Below are positions 27,979 to 36,333 of a stretch of 64,000 nt of DNA, one piece after another. Numbering within the stretch: the stretch's first letter is position 1; each line of letters starts with the position of its first letter. A program made the translations under genes and the position numbers. The DNA is from Rhodopseudomonas palustris. GTDB taxonomy: Bacteria > Pseudomonadota > Alphaproteobacteria > Rhizobiales > Xanthobacteraceae. The DNA lies in NCBI RefSeq assembly GCF_013415845.1, contig NZ_CP058907.1, positions 682,001 through 746,000 of the forward strand, written 5' to 3'. Under the pieces are notes generated by a model. The model saw nothing but the letters and a program-made list of their open reading frames with translations, did not search any database and had not been told where the DNA came from.

Positions 27979-28761
27979 TTATTTGATGTACTTGCGGAAT
28001 TCGGGCTTACGTTTCTCCTGCAGCGCCTTGACGCCTTCGCGCGATTCCTCTGTGTCGTAATAGAGTTTCAGCGCGTACATCCCCATGCCGGCGATGCCGG
28101 CTTGATGCGCTGTGTCCATGTTGAAGCTGCGCTTGGCGATCGCGAGCGCGGTCGGTGACCGTTCGCACAGCTCTTCGCCCCACTTCTGCACTTCGGCATC
28201 GAGCTCCTCGTGCGGCACGCAGAGATTGGCGAGGCCCATCGCCTCGGCTTCCTTGCCCGAGTAACGCCGGCACATGTACCAGATCTCGCGGGCCTTCTTT
28301 TCTCCGACGACGCGGGCCAGGAACGCGGTGCCGTAGCCGGGATCGACCGAGCCCATCTTCGGGCCGACCTGGCCGAAGATCGCCTTCTCCGAGCAGATCG
28401 TCAGGTCGCAGATCGTCGCCAGCACATTGCCGCCGCCGATCGCATAGCCCTGGACGCGGGCGATCACCGGCTTGGGCACGTCGCGGATCGCAGTGTGCAG
28501 TTCCTCCATCGGCAGCCCGACGGTGCCGCGACCGTCGTAATTGCCGTCGTGGGTGGACTGATCGCCGCCGGTGCAGAAGGCGCGGTCGCCGGCGCCGGCC
28601 AGTACGATCGCCCCGACGTCCTTGTCGTAGCCCGCCTTGTACAGGGCCTTGATCAACTCGTCGCAGGTGGTGCCGCGGAACGCATTCATCTTGTCCGGAC
28701 GGTTGATGATGATCCACGCCACGCCGTTGCGGATTTCATAGATCAGGTCTTCGAACTGCAT
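27979..28761 (-). CDS. badI: 2-Ketocyclohexanecarboxyl-CoA hydrolase (ring-opening)
   Basis: 260 residues, crotonase fold. Unlike BadK it carries the MenB-type region PKMGSVDPGYGTAFLARVVG, plus RAFCTGGDQSTHDG and GYAIGGGNVLATICDLTICS. BadI cleaves the ring of 2-ketocyclohexane-1-carboxyl-CoA by adding water, giving pimelyl-CoA, the end of the alicyclic stage. Resemblance to MenB (reverse Dieckmann-like chemistry) fits this reaction. It is 29 bp after badH. Confidence 0.94.
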   Translation of the reverse strand: MQFEDLIYEIRNGVAWIIINRPDKMNAFRGTTCDELIKALYKAGYDKDVGAIVLAGAGDRAFCTGGDQSTHDGNYDGRGTVGLPMEELHTAIRDVPKPVIARVQGYAIGGGNVLATICDLTICSEKAIFGQVGPKMGSVDPGYGTAFLARVVGEKKAREIWYMCRRYSGKEAEAMGLANLCVPHEELDAEVQKWGEELCERSPTALAIAKRSFNMDTAHQAGIAGMGMYALKLYYDTEESREGVKALQEKRKPEFRKYIK

Positions 28762-28790
28762 CGGAATCCTCCCGTTATTGTTGATTGGGC

Positions 28791-29558
28791 TCAGCCGTTC
28801 ATCGTCAGGCCGCCGGAGACGCTCAGCACCTGGCCGGTGATGAAGCCGGCGTCGTCGCTGCCGAAGAACGCGATCGCGCCGGCGAGATCGTCCGGCTTGC
28901 CGAGCCGGCCGATCGGAATCGCCTTGGTGAAGGCTTCGATCAGTTTTTCCGGATTGGCGGCGCCGGAGGTCACGCCGGCGAGCAGCGCGGTGTCGGTCGG
29001 CCCCGGGCAGACGACGTTGACGGTGATGCCGTGGCGGGCGTGTTCGCGTGCCAGGGTCTTGGAGAATGCGACGAGGCCGCCTTTGCAGGCGGCGTACACC
29101 GCTTCGCCCGACGAGCCGACGCGCGCTGCGTCAGAGGCGATGTTGACGATGCGGCCGTAGCGCCGCTCGACCATGCCGGGCAGCACCGCGTGATGCATGT
29201 GCAGCGCGCCGGTGAGGTTGATGGCGATCAGTCGCTCCCATTCGCCCGGCTCGCTCTTGGTGAACGGCTTGAAGATGTCCCAGCCGGCGTTGTTGACCAG
29301 AATGTCCACCGGCCCGAGTTTGTCCGTCGTCGTCGCGATCGCGGCGTCGACGCTTTTGCGGTCGGCGATGTCGCAGCGGATCGCTTCGGCCGCGCCACCC
29401 GCGGCGCGGATCTCGCCGGCGATCTTCTCGGCGGCGTCGAGATTGAGGTCGAGCACTGCGACCTTGGCCCCGTCCTGCGCAAACCGGCGACACGTCGCCC
29501 CGCCGATGCCGCCGCCACCACCCGTGATCACCGCCGTTTTGTTCTGCAGCCGCGCCAT
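28791..29558 (-). CDS. badH: 2-Hydroxycyclohexanecarboxyl-CoA dehydrogenase (SDR family)
   Basis: 255 residues, classical short-chain dehydrogenase. The NAD-binding motif is TGGGGGIGGATCRRF, then DILVNNAGWD, a catalytic serine in VNIASDAARVG and the YAACK (Y-x3-K) motif. It oxidises 2-hydroxycyclohexane-1-carboxyl-CoA to the 2-keto compound with NAD+. It is the first gene of the minus-strand operon, so its promoter lies in the 122-bp gap shared with badR. Confidence 0.94.
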   Translation of the reverse strand: MARLQNKTAVITGGGGGIGGATCRRFAQDGAKVAVLDLNLDAAEKIAGEIRAAGGAAEAIRCDIADRKSVDAAIATTTDKLGPVDILVNNAGWDIFKPFTKSEPGEWERLIAINLTGALHMHHAVLPGMVERRYGRIVNIASDAARVGSSGEAVYAACKGGLVAFSKTLAREHARHGITVNVVCPGPTDTALLAGVTSGAANPEKLIEAFTKAIPIGRLGKPDDLAGAIAFFGSDDAGFITGQVLSVSGGLTMNG

Positions 29559-29627
29559 CCTCGCTCGCTCCTCTTTGATTCTGATCTGTTTTTCCCCAGG
29601 AAGCCCGCGGTCGAAGCTGGCAACTAG

Positions 29628-29652
29628 GACAATATATTGCTATATTTAGTCA
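29628..29652. promoter_or_regulatory. Candidate BadR operator in the badH-badR gap
   Basis: An AT-rich island in otherwise GC-rich DNA: AATATA-TTGC-TATATT (29631-29646) is a perfect 6+6 dyad, overlapping the palindrome CAATATATTG (29630-29639). Flanking GAC and GTC extend the symmetry imperfectly. MarR-family proteins bind such 16-20 bp dyads. Published work places BadR binding near the badH transcription start; the exact site here is my inference. Confidence 0.55.
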
Positions 29653-29680
29653 GCGTTGCGAAGATGCGTCAAGATGGTCA

Positions 29681-30208
29681 ATGATGGCAAATAAGCGCAC
29701 GAGTGCCGATAATGTTGCAGATGCGAAGATGGAATTGGCCAACCGGCTGTTCTTTCGTCTCTATCAATGCGCCAATATGTTGCATAAAACCGGCACGCGG
29801 GCGGTCGAAGCCGAGGGGCTGACGACGCAGCAATGGGCGGTGCTCGGAGCGCTGTCGCGACCCGCTGTGGCGAACGGCATGAGCATCGGCGATCTGGCGC
29901 GCTATCTGATGGTGAGCCGGCAGAACCTCACTGGTCTGATCGGTCGGATGGAGCGCGACGGTCATGTCGCGGTCGTTCCGGATGAGCGCGATCGCCGCTC
30001 ACGGCTGGTGACGATGACCAAGTCCGGGCGTCACGTCTGGGAGGTGCTCGCGCAGCCGAAGATCCGGGCGTATTACGGCGAAGTGCTCGGCGATTTTTCG
30101 ATCAATGATGTCACCCACGCGCTGCACTACCTGCTCAAGATCCTCGACAACATGAAGCGTCTCGACGATGGCGCTGCGGGCGAAGCTGTGGCGACGGAAC
30201 TGGAATGA
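29681..30208 (+). CDS. badR: MarR-family repressor of the cyclohexanecarboxylate operon
   Basis: 175 residues with a winged helix: LTTQQWAVLGALSRP, DLARYLMVSRQNLTGLIGRM (recognition helix) and a wing DGHVAVVPDERDRRSRLVTM. In R. palustris BadR represses badHI-aliBA-badK, and 2-ketocyclohexane-1-carboxyl-CoA relieves repression. An in-frame second ATG follows the first directly, so the start is uncertain by a single codon. It is divergent from badH and is followed by badC on the same strand. Confidence 0.92.
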   Translation: MMANKRTSADNVADAKMELANRLFFRLYQCANMLHKTGTRAVEAEGLTTQQWAVLGALSRPAVANGMSIGDLARYLMVSRQNLTGLIGRMERDGHVAVVPDERDRRSRLVTMTKSGRHVWEVLAQPKIRAYYGEVLGDFSINDVTHALHYLLKILDNMKRLDDGAAGEAVATELE

Positions 30209-30218
30209 CTTTGGTCAA
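30205..30218. promoter_or_regulatory. Dyad ATGAC-TTTG-GTCAA upstream of badC
   Basis: A 14-bp FNR/CRP-like dyad that overlaps the badR stop and sits 65 bp before the badC ATG. Its 12-bp core TGACTTTGGTCA is identical to that of a site between hbaA and hbaB. It could bind AadR or HbaR; the binding protein is not known from the sequence. Confidence 0.4.
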
Positions 30219-30283
30219 GGCGCGCGGGCGTCATCCAACGTCTATCGGGTGGAAGCGATAACAAGACGAGGGGGGCGGAGGCG

Positions 30284-31303
30284 ATGAGAGCGGTATTCAT
30301 GACCGGTCACGGCGGCAACGAGGTGATCGAGGTCGGCGATCGCCCGACGCCGCAGCGCCGCCCGGGTGAAGTGCTGGTGCGGATGCGCGCCGCGACCGTC
30401 AACCGCGTCGACCTCTACATGCGCGACAGCGGCGCCGGCATCACCCACAGCCTGCCGCAGATCATGGGGGTGGACGGGGCCGGCGTGATCGAGGAGGCGG
30501 ACACGCCGGAGCTGATCGGGCGGCGGGTGACGCTGTATCCGGGCATTGTCTGCGGTTCTTGCGAATTCTGCCGCCGCGGCGAGCCGGTGCTGTGCGCCAA
30601 GATGAGCCTGCTCGGCGAGCATCGCGACGGCACCATGGCTGAGTATGTCTGCGTGCCGGCCGGAAATGCACTGCCGATCCCTGACCGGCTCGATTTCGCC
30701 CAGGCCGCTGCGCTCGGCGTGAACTATCTCACGGCGTGGCGGATGCTGTTAACCAAGGCGAAGCTGCAACCGGGCGAAACCGTGCTGGTGTTCGGGGTTG
30801 GTGGCGGCGTGTCGCTCGCGGCGATGCAGATTGCTGCGGCCGCCGGCGCCCGTGTGCTGGCGACCTCACGCAGCGCCGACAAGCTGGCGCGGGCCCGGGC
30901 GCTCGGCGCCGATGCGGTGATCGATGCGCCGGCCGACAAGATCCCCGCCGCGGTGATGGAGTTGACCGGCGGCCGCGGCGCCGACGTGGTGATCGAGAAT
31001 ATCGGCGGGGCGATGTGGAGCGCGGCGCTGAAATCGCTGGTGCGCGGCGGGCGGGTCGCGACCTGCGGTGCCACGATCGGCGATCAGCCTCCGGCCGATT
31101 TGCGCCGGGTATTCATCCGCCAGCTTCAGATCTTCGGCTCGACCCTCGGCAACCCGAGTGAGCTTTCCGAGCTGATCGCCTGGTGCGATGCCGGAAAGCT
31201 GACACCGCCGATCGATCTGCACTATCCGCTCGGCGATATCCGCGCCGCATTCGATCATCTCGAATCCGGTAGCCAGTTCGGCAAGATCGCGATCGACATC
31301 TGA
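30284..31303 (+). CDS. badC: Zinc-type alcohol dehydrogenase-like protein
   Basis: 339 residues of the medium-chain dehydrogenase family. The structural zinc loop CGSCEFCRRGEPVLC is intact, and the Rossmann fold is VLVFGVGGGVSLAAMQIA. The usual catalytic-site Cys is replaced in MRAATVNRVDLYMRD, as in quinone-reductase-like members, so an alcohol substrate is not certain. It was named badC from its place in the bad cluster, but its role in benzoate degradation is not established. It is followed by a 171-bp gap holding the badD promoter, so it is probably not in the badDEFGAB transcript. Confidence 0.85.
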   Translation: MRAVFMTGHGGNEVIEVGDRPTPQRRPGEVLVRMRAATVNRVDLYMRDSGAGITHSLPQIMGVDGAGVIEEADTPELIGRRVTLYPGIVCGSCEFCRRGEPVLCAKMSLLGEHRDGTMAEYVCVPAGNALPIPDRLDFAQAAALGVNYLTAWRMLLTKAKLQPGETVLVFGVGGGVSLAAMQIAAAAGARVLATSRSADKLARARALGADAVIDAPADKIPAAVMELTGGRGADVVIENIGGAMWSAALKSLVRGGRVATCGATIGDQPPADLRRVFIRQLQIFGSTLGNPSELSELIAWCDAGKLTPPIDLHYPLGDIRAAFDHLESGSQFGKIAIDI

Positions 31304-31353
31304 GTCTCGCGGCGGCGGAGCGCCGTCCGTCGCGTGTCGGCTCTCCATCGCCA

Positions 31354-31373
31354 AATTTGATCCGCATCAAATT
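31354..31373 (+). promoter_or_regulatory. FNR-type box of the badD promoter (AadR site)
   Basis: AATTTGATCCGCATCAAATT is a perfect 20-bp dyad containing TTGAT-N4-ATCAA (31357-31370), the FNR consensus. It is centred about 111 bp before the badD ATG. A -10-like TAGATT at 31393-31398 would place transcription start near 31403-31405, with the box around -40, the class II activator position. AadR, an FNR homologue, is the published anaerobic activator of badD. Confidence 0.85.
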
Positions 31374-31387
31374 AATTCCCGCATTTC

Positions 31388-31398
31388 AATACTAGATT
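31388..31398 (+). promoter_or_regulatory. badD -10 region and possible BadM operator
   Basis: AATACTAGATT is a near-palindrome (AAT, CTAG, ATT with one extra base) and includes the -10-like TAGATT. BadM is known to repress badD, and a site here would block RNA polymerase. The assignment of the exact sequence is a guess from geometry. Confidence 0.35.
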
Positions 31399-31474
31399 AC
31401 ATTTAAATCGCCGGACCGAAAAATGGCCGGCAGCGCGACCCCGGCAGAGCCGCCGGGCAGGGAGGACGACCGGC

Positions 31475-32659
31475 ATGCTCGACAGGCCGCATCACACCAC
31501 GGCGGACATCATCGCCCGTTGCGAGGCGCTGTTCTCCGACCTCAGCTTCACCGCCGCCCGCGAATGGAAGGCCGCAGAGCCCGGCCGCATCGTGGTCGGC
31601 TTTCTGCCCTACTACGCTCCCCGCGAACTGGTCCACGCCGCCGGCGGATTGCCGCTCGGGATCTTCGGTGGCGGCGACCAGCTCGAAGTCATCCACGGCG
31701 ACGCCTACTATCAGAGCTACATCTGCCGAATTCCGCGTTCGACCATCGAGCTCGGCGTCTCCGGCCGGCTCGATTTCGTCGACGGCATGATGTTCCCATC
31801 GATCTGCGACGTGATCCGCAATCTGTCGGGGATGTGGAAGCTGATGTTCCCGTCCAAGGGCGCGCGCTACATCGACCTGCCGCACAATTTCGACGACGAT
31901 CTCGGCGGCGAGTTCTATGTCAGCGAGCTGCGCGAAACCTGCGAATGGTTGTCGAGCCTTACCGGCAAGCCGATCACCTCCGATGCGATCCGCGCCTCGA
32001 TCGCGGTGTTCAACGACAATCGCCGGCTGGTCCGTGCACTGTATCAGCTGCGCGCCGACGAGCCCTGGAACGTGCCGTCCGCGGAACTTTATCTGCTGCT
32101 CCGCGCCGGCATGGTGATCCCGGTCGAGGAGCACAACCAGATGCTCGCGGACTATCTGGCGGCGGTTCGCCTGCAGCAGCGGCCGATCAAGGACAATTCG
32201 CGCGTGGTGATCTGCGGCATGTTCTGTGAGCAGCCACCGCTGAACCTGATCAAGTCGATCGAGCTGTCCGGTTGCTACATCGTCGACGACGACTTCATTC
32301 TGGTGACGCGCTGGGAGAATTCCGACGTCGCGCTCGACGGCGATCCGCTGCAGAGCCTCGCCCGCGCCTATCTGCACGATTCCAAATCGACGCCGCCGAA
32401 ATACGAGCCGGACGAGGCCAAGAAGGGGCTGTATCTCGTCGACAGCGTGCGGAAGAACCGGGCCGAAGGCGTGATCTTCGCCATGACGTCGTTCTGCGAT
32501 CCCGGCCTGCTCGAGCGGCCGATGCTGCAGGCGGTGCTGAAGAGCCATGGCATTCCGCAGATCGCATTCAAATACGCCGAGAACTCCGGCCAGATGCAGC
32601 CGATCCGCGAGCAGGCCGGCACCTTCGCCGATTCGATCAAATTGTGGAGCGGAGCATGA
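31475..32659 (+). CDS. badD: Benzoyl-CoA reductase, gamma-type subunit
   Basis: 394 residues of the 2-hydroxyacyl-CoA dehydratase D-component/BcrC family. Conserved cysteines appear in SYICRIPRST, MFPSICDVIRN and MTSFCDPGLLERPM, where family members bind a [4Fe-4S] cluster. With BadE it forms the ring-reducing half of the ATP-dependent benzoyl-CoA reductase, which converts benzoyl-CoA to a dienoyl-CoA under anoxia and is oxygen-labile. First gene of badDEFGAB. The stop overlaps the badE ATG by 4 bp. Confidence 0.95.
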   Translation: MLDRPHHTTADIIARCEALFSDLSFTAAREWKAAEPGRIVVGFLPYYAPRELVHAAGGLPLGIFGGGDQLEVIHGDAYYQSYICRIPRSTIELGVSGRLDFVDGMMFPSICDVIRNLSGMWKLMFPSKGARYIDLPHNFDDDLGGEFYVSELRETCEWLSSLTGKPITSDAIRASIAVFNDNRRLVRALYQLRADEPWNVPSAELYLLLRAGMVIPVEEHNQMLADYLAAVRLQQRPIKDNSRVVICGMFCEQPPLNLIKSIELSGCYIVDDDFILVTRWENSDVALDGDPLQSLARAYLHDSKSTPPKYEPDEAKKGLYLVDSVRKNRAEGVIFAMTSFCDPGLLERPMLQAVLKSHGIPQIAFKYAENSGQMQPIREQAGTFADSIKLWSGA

Positions 32660-33966
32660 CCGTCATCGTCGGACCGAAGACCAAGCCGCCGGAAGCCATC
32701 AAGGATGCGTCGATGGCGCGGCAGAAGCAGATGGTCAACGCCCACTACGATCGCCTCGCGAGCGCCAAGGAGCGCGGCGAGAAGGTCGCCGCGACCTTCG
32801 TGCCGGGCAATCTCAACGAGCTGCTGATGTGCTTCGACATGGTCAACAACCTGCCGGAGGTCAACGCGATCCAGAACGGGCTGAGGCGGCAAAGCGGCGG
32901 CTACGTGATGGAGGCGGAAAAGCTCGGCCATTCCGAGGACGTCTGCACCTATGTCAAATCCGATATCGGCATGATGGCCAAGGGCAATATCGGTCCGAAC
33001 GGCAAGCCGTTGCCCGACCCGGACGTGCTGCTGTTGTCCTACACCGGCTGCTTCACCTTCATGAAATGGTTCGAGCTGCTGCGCCGGCAGTACAAATGCG
33101 AGACCATCATGTTCCAGACGCCGTATCTGGCCGATGGCCGGATCACCAAGGACATGATCAGCTACATGGTCAAGCAGCTCCGGCAGGACGTCATCCCGAA
33201 GCTGGAGCGGATCTCGGGCGTCAAGTTCGACATCGATCGGCTGCGTGAATACTTACGCAAATCCGCCAAGGCCGAGGACGATCACGTCTGGGTGCTGCAA
33301 TCGGCCAAGCACAAACCGTCGCCGATCGATGCCTATTTCGGCGGGATCTATTACATCGGGCCGATTTTCGGCGCCTTCCGCGGCACCGACGATGCGATCG
33401 AGTATTACAAATTCCTGCGCTCCGAGGTCGAACAGAGGATCGCGCAAGGCAAGGGGCCGGTGACGCCCGACGGCGACATGGGGCAGGAGCGCTACCGGCT
33501 GGTGGTCGAAGGGCCGCCGAACTACACCAATTTCCGCCAGTTCTGGAAGATGTTCTACGACGAAGGCGCCGTCGTGGTCGCCTCGAGCTACACCAAGGTC
33601 GGCGGCACCTACGATTACGGCTTCCGCCACGACCCCGACAGGCCGCTAGAGTCGCTCGCCGAATACTGCCTCAACGTCTACACCAACCGCAATCTGCCGA
33701 TGCGGGTGGACATGCTGGAGAACTACATCAACGAATACGAGGCGGACGGACTCCTGATCAACTCGATCAAGAGCTGCAATTCGTTTTCCGCCGGCCAGCT
33801 CCTGATGATGCGCGAGGTCGAGAAACGCACCGGCAAGCCGGCGGCGTTCATCGAAACAGACCTTGTCGACCCGCGCTATTTCTCCGCCGCCAACGTCAAG
33901 AACCGGCTGGAGAGCTATTTCCAGATGATCGAACAAAAGCGCGCGGGCTTCCGCGGCGCCGCCTGA
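32656..33966 (+). CDS. badE: Benzoyl-CoA reductase, beta-type subunit
   Basis: 436 residues from the ATG at 32656 (ATGA overlap with badD). BcrB/HgdA-like: [58 protein letters not shown] and [20 protein letters not shown]. Its cysteines should ligate the second [4Fe-4S] cluster of the BadDE module, which receives electrons from BadFG. A longer open frame begins at 32272, but it overlaps badD and is not used. Confidence 0.95.
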   Translation: MTVIVGPKTKPPEAIKDASMARQKQMVNAHYDRLASAKERGEKVAATFVPGNLNELLMCFDMVNNLPEVNAIQNGLRRQSGGYVMEAEKLGHSEDVCTYVKSDIGMMAKGNIGPNGKPLPDPDVLLLSYTGCFTFMKWFELLRRQYKCETIMFQTPYLADGRITKDMISYMVKQLRQDVIPKLERISGVKFDIDRLREYLRKSAKAEDDHVWVLQSAKHKPSPIDAYFGGIYYIGPIFGAFRGTDDAIEYYKFLRSEVEQRIAQGKGPVTPDGDMGQERYRLVVEGPPNYTNFRQFWKMFYDEGAVVVASSYTKVGGTYDYGFRHDPDRPLESLAEYCLNVYTNRNLPMRVDMLENYINEYEADGLLINSIKSCNSFSAGQLLMMREVEKRTGKPAAFIETDLVDPRYFSAANVKNRLESYFQMIEQKRAGFRGAA

Positions 33967-33977
33967 GGAGCGGAACG

Positions 33978-35291
33978 ATGCGCACATTCGTCGGCATAGA
34001 TCTCGGCTCCACCACCACCAAGGCGGTGCTGATGGACGAGAACAAGGAGGTGATCGGGCGCGGCATTACCAATTCGCGCTCGAACTACGCTACCGCGGCC
34101 CGCGTCGCCTCCGAAGAGGCGCGAATCGACGCCCGCTTCACGCTGTTCCGCCGGGCCTTGCATGTCGGCGAAGCCGGCCACGAGCACAGCGCCGAGTTTC
34201 TGGCGGCGCTGGAGCGCAACTTCCGACTGATCCAGTTTCTCGAGCAACTCGACGATCTGGAGGAGACCTGTCACCGCCAGCTCGAGGCGGAGCGGTTCAA
34301 GGCCGTCGCCGGACCGCTGCAGGAGGCGTTGCACGTCATCTTCGCCCGGCTACGGGAGGAGGCAGCTTCGCTCTATGCCCCCGGTGCGAAGCGCAAGTCC
34401 GACTTCTTTCGCGACATCGCCGGCTCGCGGTTTCACGTCCACGCTGAAGCGGTCGCCCGCGAGATGGGCATTGCGCTCGAGATGGTGCTGAACGCCTACG
34501 ACAAATCGATCATCGAGGTCGAGAACCGGCCGCCGGGCGGTGAGCTCAGCGAGAAGTTCCGCCGCGCCGTCGCGCGGATGCTGGCTGTGGATTCGCACGC
34601 GGCCGACGGCGAAGGCGATTTCGCCGCGATGATCGAATCGGCGCTCGGGATCGAGCTGGAGGAAACCTATCTGGTCGGCACCGGCTACGGCCGGGTGACG
34701 CTGCCGTTCTCCAAGGAGCACATTCGCTCCGAGATTCTCTGCCACGGTCTCGGCGCCCACATGATGTATCCCGGCACGCGCACCGTGCTCGACATCGGCG
34801 GACAGGACACCAAGGGCATTCAGATCGACGGCCACGGGATCGTCGAGAATTTCCAGATGAACGACCGCTGCGCCGCCGGCTGCGGCCGCTATCTCGGCTA
34901 CATCGCCGACGAAATGAACATGGGGCTGCACGAACTCGGCCCGCTGGCGATGCAGTCCAATCGCCCGGCGCGGATTAATTCGACCTGCACGGTGTTCGCC
35001 GGCGCCGAACTGCGCGACCGGCTGTCGCTCGGTGAGAAGCGCGAGGACATTCTGGCCGGCTTGCACCGCGCCATCATTCTGCGGGCGATCTCGATCATCT
35101 CGCGCTCCGGCGGCGTCACCGATCAGTTCACCTTCACCGGCGGCGTCGCCAAGAACGAGGCGGCGGTGCGCGAGCTGCGCAAGCTGATCCAGGAGAACTA
35201 CGGCGAGGTGACGATCAACATCAATCCGGACTCGATCTACACCGGCGCCCTCGGCGCCTCCGAATTCGCCCGCCGCGCCGTCGCGGCGTGA
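33978..35291 (+). CDS. badF: Benzoyl-CoA reductase, alpha-type ATPase/activator subunit
   Basis: 437 residues, ASKHA-fold ATPase. Phosphate-1 motif is [20 protein letters not shown]; phosphate-2 region is [16 protein letters not shown]. Cluster cysteines C298 ([15 protein letters not shown]) and C337 ([10 protein letters not shown]) are 39 residues apart, the same spacing as in BadG and in HgdC-type activators. An insertion of ~140 residues after the first motif accounts for the greater length relative to BadG. With BadG it hydrolyses ATP to push electrons from ferredoxin to BadDE. Confidence 0.95.
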   Translation: MRTFVGIDLGSTTTKAVLMDENKEVIGRGITNSRSNYATAARVASEEARIDARFTLFRRALHVGEAGHEHSAEFLAALERNFRLIQFLEQLDDLEETCHRQLEAERFKAVAGPLQEALHVIFARLREEAASLYAPGAKRKSDFFRDIAGSRFHVHAEAVAREMGIALEMVLNAYDKSIIEVENRPPGGELSEKFRRAVARMLAVDSHAADGEGDFAAMIESALGIELEETYLVGTGYGRVTLPFSKEHIRSEILCHGLGAHMMYPGTRTVLDIGGQDTKGIQIDGHGIVENFQMNDRCAAGCGRYLGYIADEMNMGLHELGPLAMQSNRPARINSTCTVFAGAELRDRLSLGEKREDILAGLHRAIILRAISIISRSGGVTDQFTFTGGVAKNEAAVRELRKLIQENYGEVTININPDSIYTGALGASEFARRAVAA

Positions 35292-35384
35292 CGACGGGGT
35301 TGGATAGTGCCGCTTCGTCCGCAAGGGCGAATGGGCAACGGCTTGGTTGATCGAACATACGGCCGGACTTTTGAGGAGGAAACG

Positions 35385-36218
35385 ATGACCATTACGTCGG
35401 GGATCGATGTCGGGACCGGGGCCATCAAGGTGGTGGCGTTCGAGGTCGATGGCGACCAGGAACGTTGCCTCGGCAAGCGGGTCGAGCGGGTGCGGCAGCG
35501 AGATCCGTTGAAGCTCGCCGGCGACATCTATGACGATTTGCTGAAAGAGACGGGCGTGGTGCGCGCCGACGTCGCCTATTGCGCCACGACGGGAGAAGGC
35601 GAGGCGCTCACCTTCCACACCGGGCACTTCTACTCGATGACCACGCATGCCCGCGGCGCGATCTATCTCAATCCGGCCAGCCGCGCGGTGCTGGACACCG
35701 GCGCGCTGCATGGCCGGGCGATCCGCATGGACGAGCGCGGCAAGGTGCTGGCCTACAAGATGACCAGCCAATGTGCGTCGGGCTCCGGGCAATTCCTGGA
35801 GAACATTGCCCGCTATCTCGGTATCGCGCAGGACGAGATCGGTTCGCTGTCGCAGCGTGCCGACAACCCGGAGAAAGTCTCCGGCATCTGCGCCGTGTTG
35901 GCCGAGACCGACGTCATCAACATGGTGTCGCGCGGCATCTCGTCGCCGAATATCTTGCGCGGCATCCATGAATCGATGGCCGACCGGCTTGCCAAGCTGC
36001 TCAAAACTCTCGGCAGCCTCGACGGCACGGTGCAGATGACCGGCGGTCTGGCGCTCGACGCCGGGCTGGTCGAGGCGATGAAGGACGCCGTGGTCAAGGC
36101 CAAGGTCGACGTAGCGATCGAGAGCCACCCGGATTCGATCTATGCCGGCGCGATCGGCGCAGCACTGTGGGGAGCCTTCCGTCACAAGAGGCTTGCCGAC
36201 ATGGCCCGCGCCGCCTGA
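35385..36218 (+). CDS. badG: Benzoyl-CoA reductase, delta-type ATPase/activator subunit
   Basis: 277 residues from the ATG at 35385, which follows GAGGAGGAAACG. ASKHA motifs SGIDVGTGAIKVVAFEVDG and VQMTGGLALDAGLVEAMKD. Cysteines C130 (MTSQCASGSGQFLENI) and C169 (SGICAVLAETDVIN) are spaced by 39, matching BadF, and the four residues of the heterodimer should bridge one [4Fe-4S] cluster. There is a 93-bp gap after badF. Confidence 0.95.
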   Translation: MTITSGIDVGTGAIKVVAFEVDGDQERCLGKRVERVRQRDPLKLAGDIYDDLLKETGVVRADVAYCATTGEGEALTFHTGHFYSMTTHARGAIYLNPASRAVLDTGALHGRAIRMDERGKVLAYKMTSQCASGSGQFLENIARYLGIAQDEIGSLSQRADNPEKVSGICAVLAETDVINMVSRGISSPNILRGIHESMADRLAKLLKTLGSLDGTVQMTGGLALDAGLVEAMKDAVVKAKVDVAIESHPDSIYAGAIGAALWGAFRHKRLADMARAA

Positions 36219-36333
36219 TAATTGCGATCAGCCTGAAGCCGGGCGGGTGCCTCAATCGACATCCGCAACCGGCGAGCGGAAAGCGACGCCAAGATCGCTT
36301 CCGGACAACGATAAAGGCGATCAGGAGGAAACC

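Noticed and set aside
29575..29588. TTGAT-TCTG-ATCTG near the badH start as an FNR box
   Set aside because: Only one arm matches and it lies 17-30 bp before the ATG, inside the expected leader, where an activator site is unlikely.
30284..31303. badC as an enzyme of a defined benzoate step
   Set aside because: Only the dehydrogenase family can be supported. The benzoate route to pimelyl-CoA is complete without it, so I gave no reaction.
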